The translations under genes and the position numbers were made by a program. DNA of 7,450 bases from Gammaproteobacteria bacterium (GTDB lineage Bacteria > Pseudomonadota > Gammaproteobacteria > GCA-001735895). Position 1 is the first letter of the stretch, and each line of letters begins with the position of its first letter. Shown piece by piece: positions 5,313-7,450 of the stretch. The DNA lies in the NCBI GenBank assembly GCA_029882955.1, contig JAOUJX010000202.1, positions 1 to 7,450 of the forward strand, written 5' to 3'. The notes under the pieces are model-generated. The model was not told the DNA's origin. It searched no databases and worked only from the letters and a program-made list of their open reading frames with translations.

Positions 5313-7187
5313 TTGTTAAACCTAAAAAGTAAAATTAGCGAGAAAGTACAGAGTAAACCGGAGAGTAAACCGGAGAGTAAACCGGAGAGTAAACCGGAGA
5401 AGATATACCTTGTTAGTGACTTATTGCTGTCGTACCTGAAACAAATTGGAGTTAAGTATGTGTTCGGTATTCCGGGCGGTGCAATAGAACCTCTCTATGA
5501 CGCGCTGGCCAGGGATTCTCGAACTGGTGGTATACAATCAATCGTCGCGAGACATGAAACCGGAGCTGCATTTATGTGCGATGGTTACACCAGTAATACT
5601 GGTGTTCTCGGCGTTTGCTGCGCCACAACCGGTCCAGGGGCAACGAATCTAATTACGGGTGTTGCTTCTGCATATGTCAACCAGATACCGATGCTGGTAA
5701 TTACCGCTCAAACGCCGATGGAAACCTGGGGTAAAGGTGGGTTTCAAGAAAGCAACTCGTCAGAGATGGGCGTTGACACAATGAAGCTTTTTGAGCACAT
5801 AACTCGCTTTAATTATTTGGTTTCTCATGTGAATCAAGTCGAACAAATGATTGTCAGTGCTATTCGAAAAGCTTTTGAATCACCCAAAGGACCAGTGCAC
5901 CTTAGTTTCCCCTCTGATGTTTTTAAAGCCAATTCTCCGACAACCACACCGGCCTATAATTTAGCTCCGATTGTTAGTTCCAGTCAGATAGTGGATGAAC
6001 AGGCTGTGAGTCAATTGTCAGACTTTTTGACATCAGGCTACAAAATTGCCTTTGCGATTGGTGATGGCTGTGCCGATGCTATTGATGAAATTCTAGAGGT
6101 AGTTACCTTACTTAATATTACGTTTGTAACCACTCCCCATGGCAAAGGCTTAGTATCCCCATATCACCCGCTTTATCGTGGTGTCATGGGGTTTGCCGGC
6201 CATGATATTGCCAATCAGGTAATAACCGATCCCTCTGTCAGGTTTATTGTAGCAATTGGAGCAAGATTTGGTGAATGGGATAGTAATCGATGGGATCCAG
6301 CCTTAAACGGCAGCAAGCTATTACATGTATCTTCGGACAGTGGATTCTTCGCAAGGACACCTGGCGCAAAATTACACGTGCTAGGGGATATAAAATCTAT
6401 TTTCGGAAAAATATTAGATTACCTTAGTGAAACGACGTATACCGAGTTCACCGGTGGCAGTGTTTTATCAATGAATAAAAATACAATCGTTCAGGGGAGT
6501 AACGGTAAGCCAACCCGCTATTTTGAATTAATCGATGAAGAAAAACCTCGAGATAATTCTGTCCCAATTAAGCCACAGAGGCTAATGCGGCTATTAACCA
6601 GGAAGTTCCCTCACAATACCAAGTACCTGGCAGATGTCGGCTCTTCGATGGCATGGGCAATTCATTATTGTCATCCGTATAAGTGGGTGCAAACACAGGC
6701 ACGACGCAAATCCCACACTAAAGTGTGGAGTGGTATTTTTCGAACATGCCTTGAGTTTTCTAGTATGGGATGGGCGCAGGGAGCGGCAGTGGGTACAGGC
6801 TTTGCCTGCAAAGACGATCCTGTTATTTGTATAACAGGAGATGGTTCTTGTTTGATGTCTGGAGCTGAACTTACAACAGCGCTGCAACATAATCTAACTG
6901 TTATATTTGTTGTTTTAAACGACAGTTCTCTTGGTATGGTAGAGCATGGTCAGAAATTAACTGGAGCCGAACAAATCGGTGTAGAACTGCCTGAAGTAAG
7001 TTATTCAAAGATTGCAAAGGCAATGGGAATTGACGCATATACTATTCGAAGCCCAGAAGATCTTATGGGACTTGATGTTGACAGGATAGCAAATAAACGA
7101 TCACCGACTCTCCTCGATTGTATTATCGATCGCAACGAGGTACCACCAATAGGACTCAGAACAAATGCAATCAAAGAAAGCTCTTAA
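5313..7187 (+). CDS. Thiamine-diphosphate enzyme of the acetolactate synthase superfamily
   Basis: Cytosolic 624-residue ThDP enzyme, longer than AHAS large subunits (about 550-600). Order: a 30-residue tail with four SKPE units (14-29); PYR domain (about 32-200) with YVFGIPGGAIEPLYDAL and ATTGPGATNLITGVASAY; central domain (about 215-365) with RFGEWDSNRWDP from R318, replacing the AHAS RFDDR-type motif; a linker of ~60 residues; PP domain (about 440-605). Catalytic glutamate is E82 in RHETGAA. The ThDP/Mg motif is G509-D-G-S to N536. After it comes LGMVEHGQ, where G546 sits at the place of the tryptophan that gives AHAS its 2-ketobutyrate preference. No ilvN/ilvH-like small subunit follows. 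A 2-ketoacid decarboxylase or carboligase in a specialised pathway is the best guess; substrate unknown. Start TTG 5313 rests on GGAG at 5301. Confidence 0.85.
   Translation: MLNLKSKISEKVQSKPESKPESKPESKPEKIYLVSDLLLSYLKQIGVKYVFGIPGGAIEPLYDALARDSRTGGIQSIVARHETGAAFMCDGYTSNTGVLGVCCATTGPGATNLITGVASAYVNQIPMLVITAQTPMETWGKGGFQESNSSEMGVDTMKLFEHITRFNYLVSHVNQVEQMIVSAIRKAFESPKGPVHLSFPSDVFKANSPTTTPAYNLAPIVSSSQIVDEQAVSQLSDFLTSGYKIAFAIGDGCADAIDEILEVVTLLNITFVTTPHGKGLVSPYHPLYRGVMGFAGHDIANQVITDPSVRFIVAIGARFGEWDSNRWDPALNGSKLLHVSSDSGFFARTPGAKLHVLGDIKSIFGKILDYLSETTYTEFTGGSVLSMNKNTIVQGSNGKPTRYFELIDEEKPRDNSVPIKPQRLMRLLTRKFPHNTKYLADVGSSMAWAIHYCHPYKWVQTQARRKSHTKVWSGIFRTCLEFSSMGWAQGAAVGTGFACKDDPVICITGDGSCLMSGAELTTALQHNLTVIFVVLNDSSLGMVEHGQKLTGAEQIGVELPEVSYSKIAKAMGIDAYTIRSPEDLMGLDVDRIANKRSPTLLDCIIDRNEVPPIGLRTNAIKESS
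5352..5399 (+). repeat. Four perfect 12-bp tandem repeats encoding (SKPE)4
   Basis: Unit AGTAAACCGGAG repeated at 5352, 5364, 5376 and 5388 without a mismatch, in frame as Ser-Lys-Pro-Glu at residues 14-29 of the TPP enzyme. The unit length is a multiple of three, so gain or loss of copies keeps the frame. Identity at third codon positions points to recent slippage expansion. Confidence 0.95.
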
Positions 7188-7205
7188 TCTTTAAGGTGAA
7201 AATTT

Positions 7206-7450
7206 ATGTCCAATAAAAAATTAAATATTCTCCTCTTAAGTCTATATTTTTGCATCGTCAGTCAAATTAGTTACGCTCAAAGTGAAGAAGAGGAATTGGA
7301 ATTTGCGTTAGGTGACGAGCAATTTATATCGATAGCAACAGGTAGGCAAAAACTCATTAGTAAAGCGCCTGCAGTAACGTCGATTATTACTGCCGAACAA
7401 ATTTTTAAATCAGGTGCTAGAACGATAGACGACGTACTCGAATCGATTCC
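7206..7450 (+). CDS. TonB-dependent outer-membrane receptor, N-terminal part
   Basis: Start of an outer-membrane active-transport receptor; 81 codons are in view and the barrel lies beyond the window. Seen: a signal peptide of about 24 residues (basic MSNKKLN, hydrophobic ILLLSLYFCIVSQI, cleavage expected after SYA), an acidic stretch SEEEELE, then the start of a plug domain: ATGRQKLISKAPAVTSIITAEQIFKSGARTIDDVLESIP pattern, here spanning about residues 43-81 with the family hallmarks APA-TSIITA-QI and DDVLESIP. The ATG at 7206 has AAGGTGA at 7193-7199 with six bases between. It begins 18 bases after the stop of the TPP enzyme gene, so the two are probably cotranscribed. The ligand cannot be deduced from this part. 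Confidence 0.85.
   Translation, partial: MSNKKLNILLLSLYFCIVSQISYAQSEEEELEFALGDEQFISIATGRQKLISKAPAVTSIITAEQIFKSGARTIDDVLESI

Noticed and set aside
5352..5399. Tandem repeat considered as a CRISPR array
   Set aside because: Units are 12 bp with no spacers and are in frame within a coding region.
5313..7187. Naming the gene ilvB/ilvG/alsS
   Set aside because: The specificity tryptophan is absent, the FAD-region motif differs and no small subunit gene is adjacent, so superfamily membership is the most that can be supported.

Overview
The window looks like a chromosomal segment of a Gram-negative bacterium, most likely a marine or environmental gammaproteobacterium. The grounds are a TonB-dependent receptor with a classical signal peptide, a Bcr/CflA-type exporter, a cytosolic PAS-GGDEF-EAL protein and moderately AT-rich DNA. 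This is inferred from gene content, not from a marker gene.

Layout. Positions 1-2121 are read leftward: the first 267 codons of a Bcr/CflA-type MFS exporter (802 to the window edge), a decayed C-terminal remnant of an FAD-dependent oxidoreductase (about 1110-862), and an intact luciferase-like flavin monooxygenase (2121-1111). A 314-base divergent intergenic region follows, with a palindrome near the monooxygenase start and a promoter-like sequence pointing right. The next gene is a 629-residue cyclic-di-GMP protein (2436-4325) in which the GGDEF, I-site and EAL catalytic residues are all present. Converging on its end is a 61-residue single-span membrane protein (4590-4405) with a TTG start and a strong ribosome binding site. 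The following ~500 bases have no convincing gene but hold an inverted repeat, a short direct repeat and a good promoter candidate.

The right part looks like one rightward transcription unit: a 58-residue hypothetical protein (GTG start, 5094-5270), a 624-residue thiamine-diphosphate enzyme of the acetolactate-synthase superfamily (TTG start, 5313-7187), and, 18 bases later, the start of a TonB-dependent outer-membrane receptor (7206 to the window edge). The enzyme keeps the cofactor-binding and catalytic residues but lacks the AHAS specificity tryptophan and has no small regulatory subunit gene beside it. It is therefore probably not the ordinary branched-chain amino acid enzyme. It also carries an N-terminal tail of four identical SKPE units encoded by a perfect 12-bp tandem repeat. 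Pairing this enzyme with an outer-membrane receptor is the least ordinary part of the window.

No tRNA, rRNA, CRISPR array or intact mobile element was seen.
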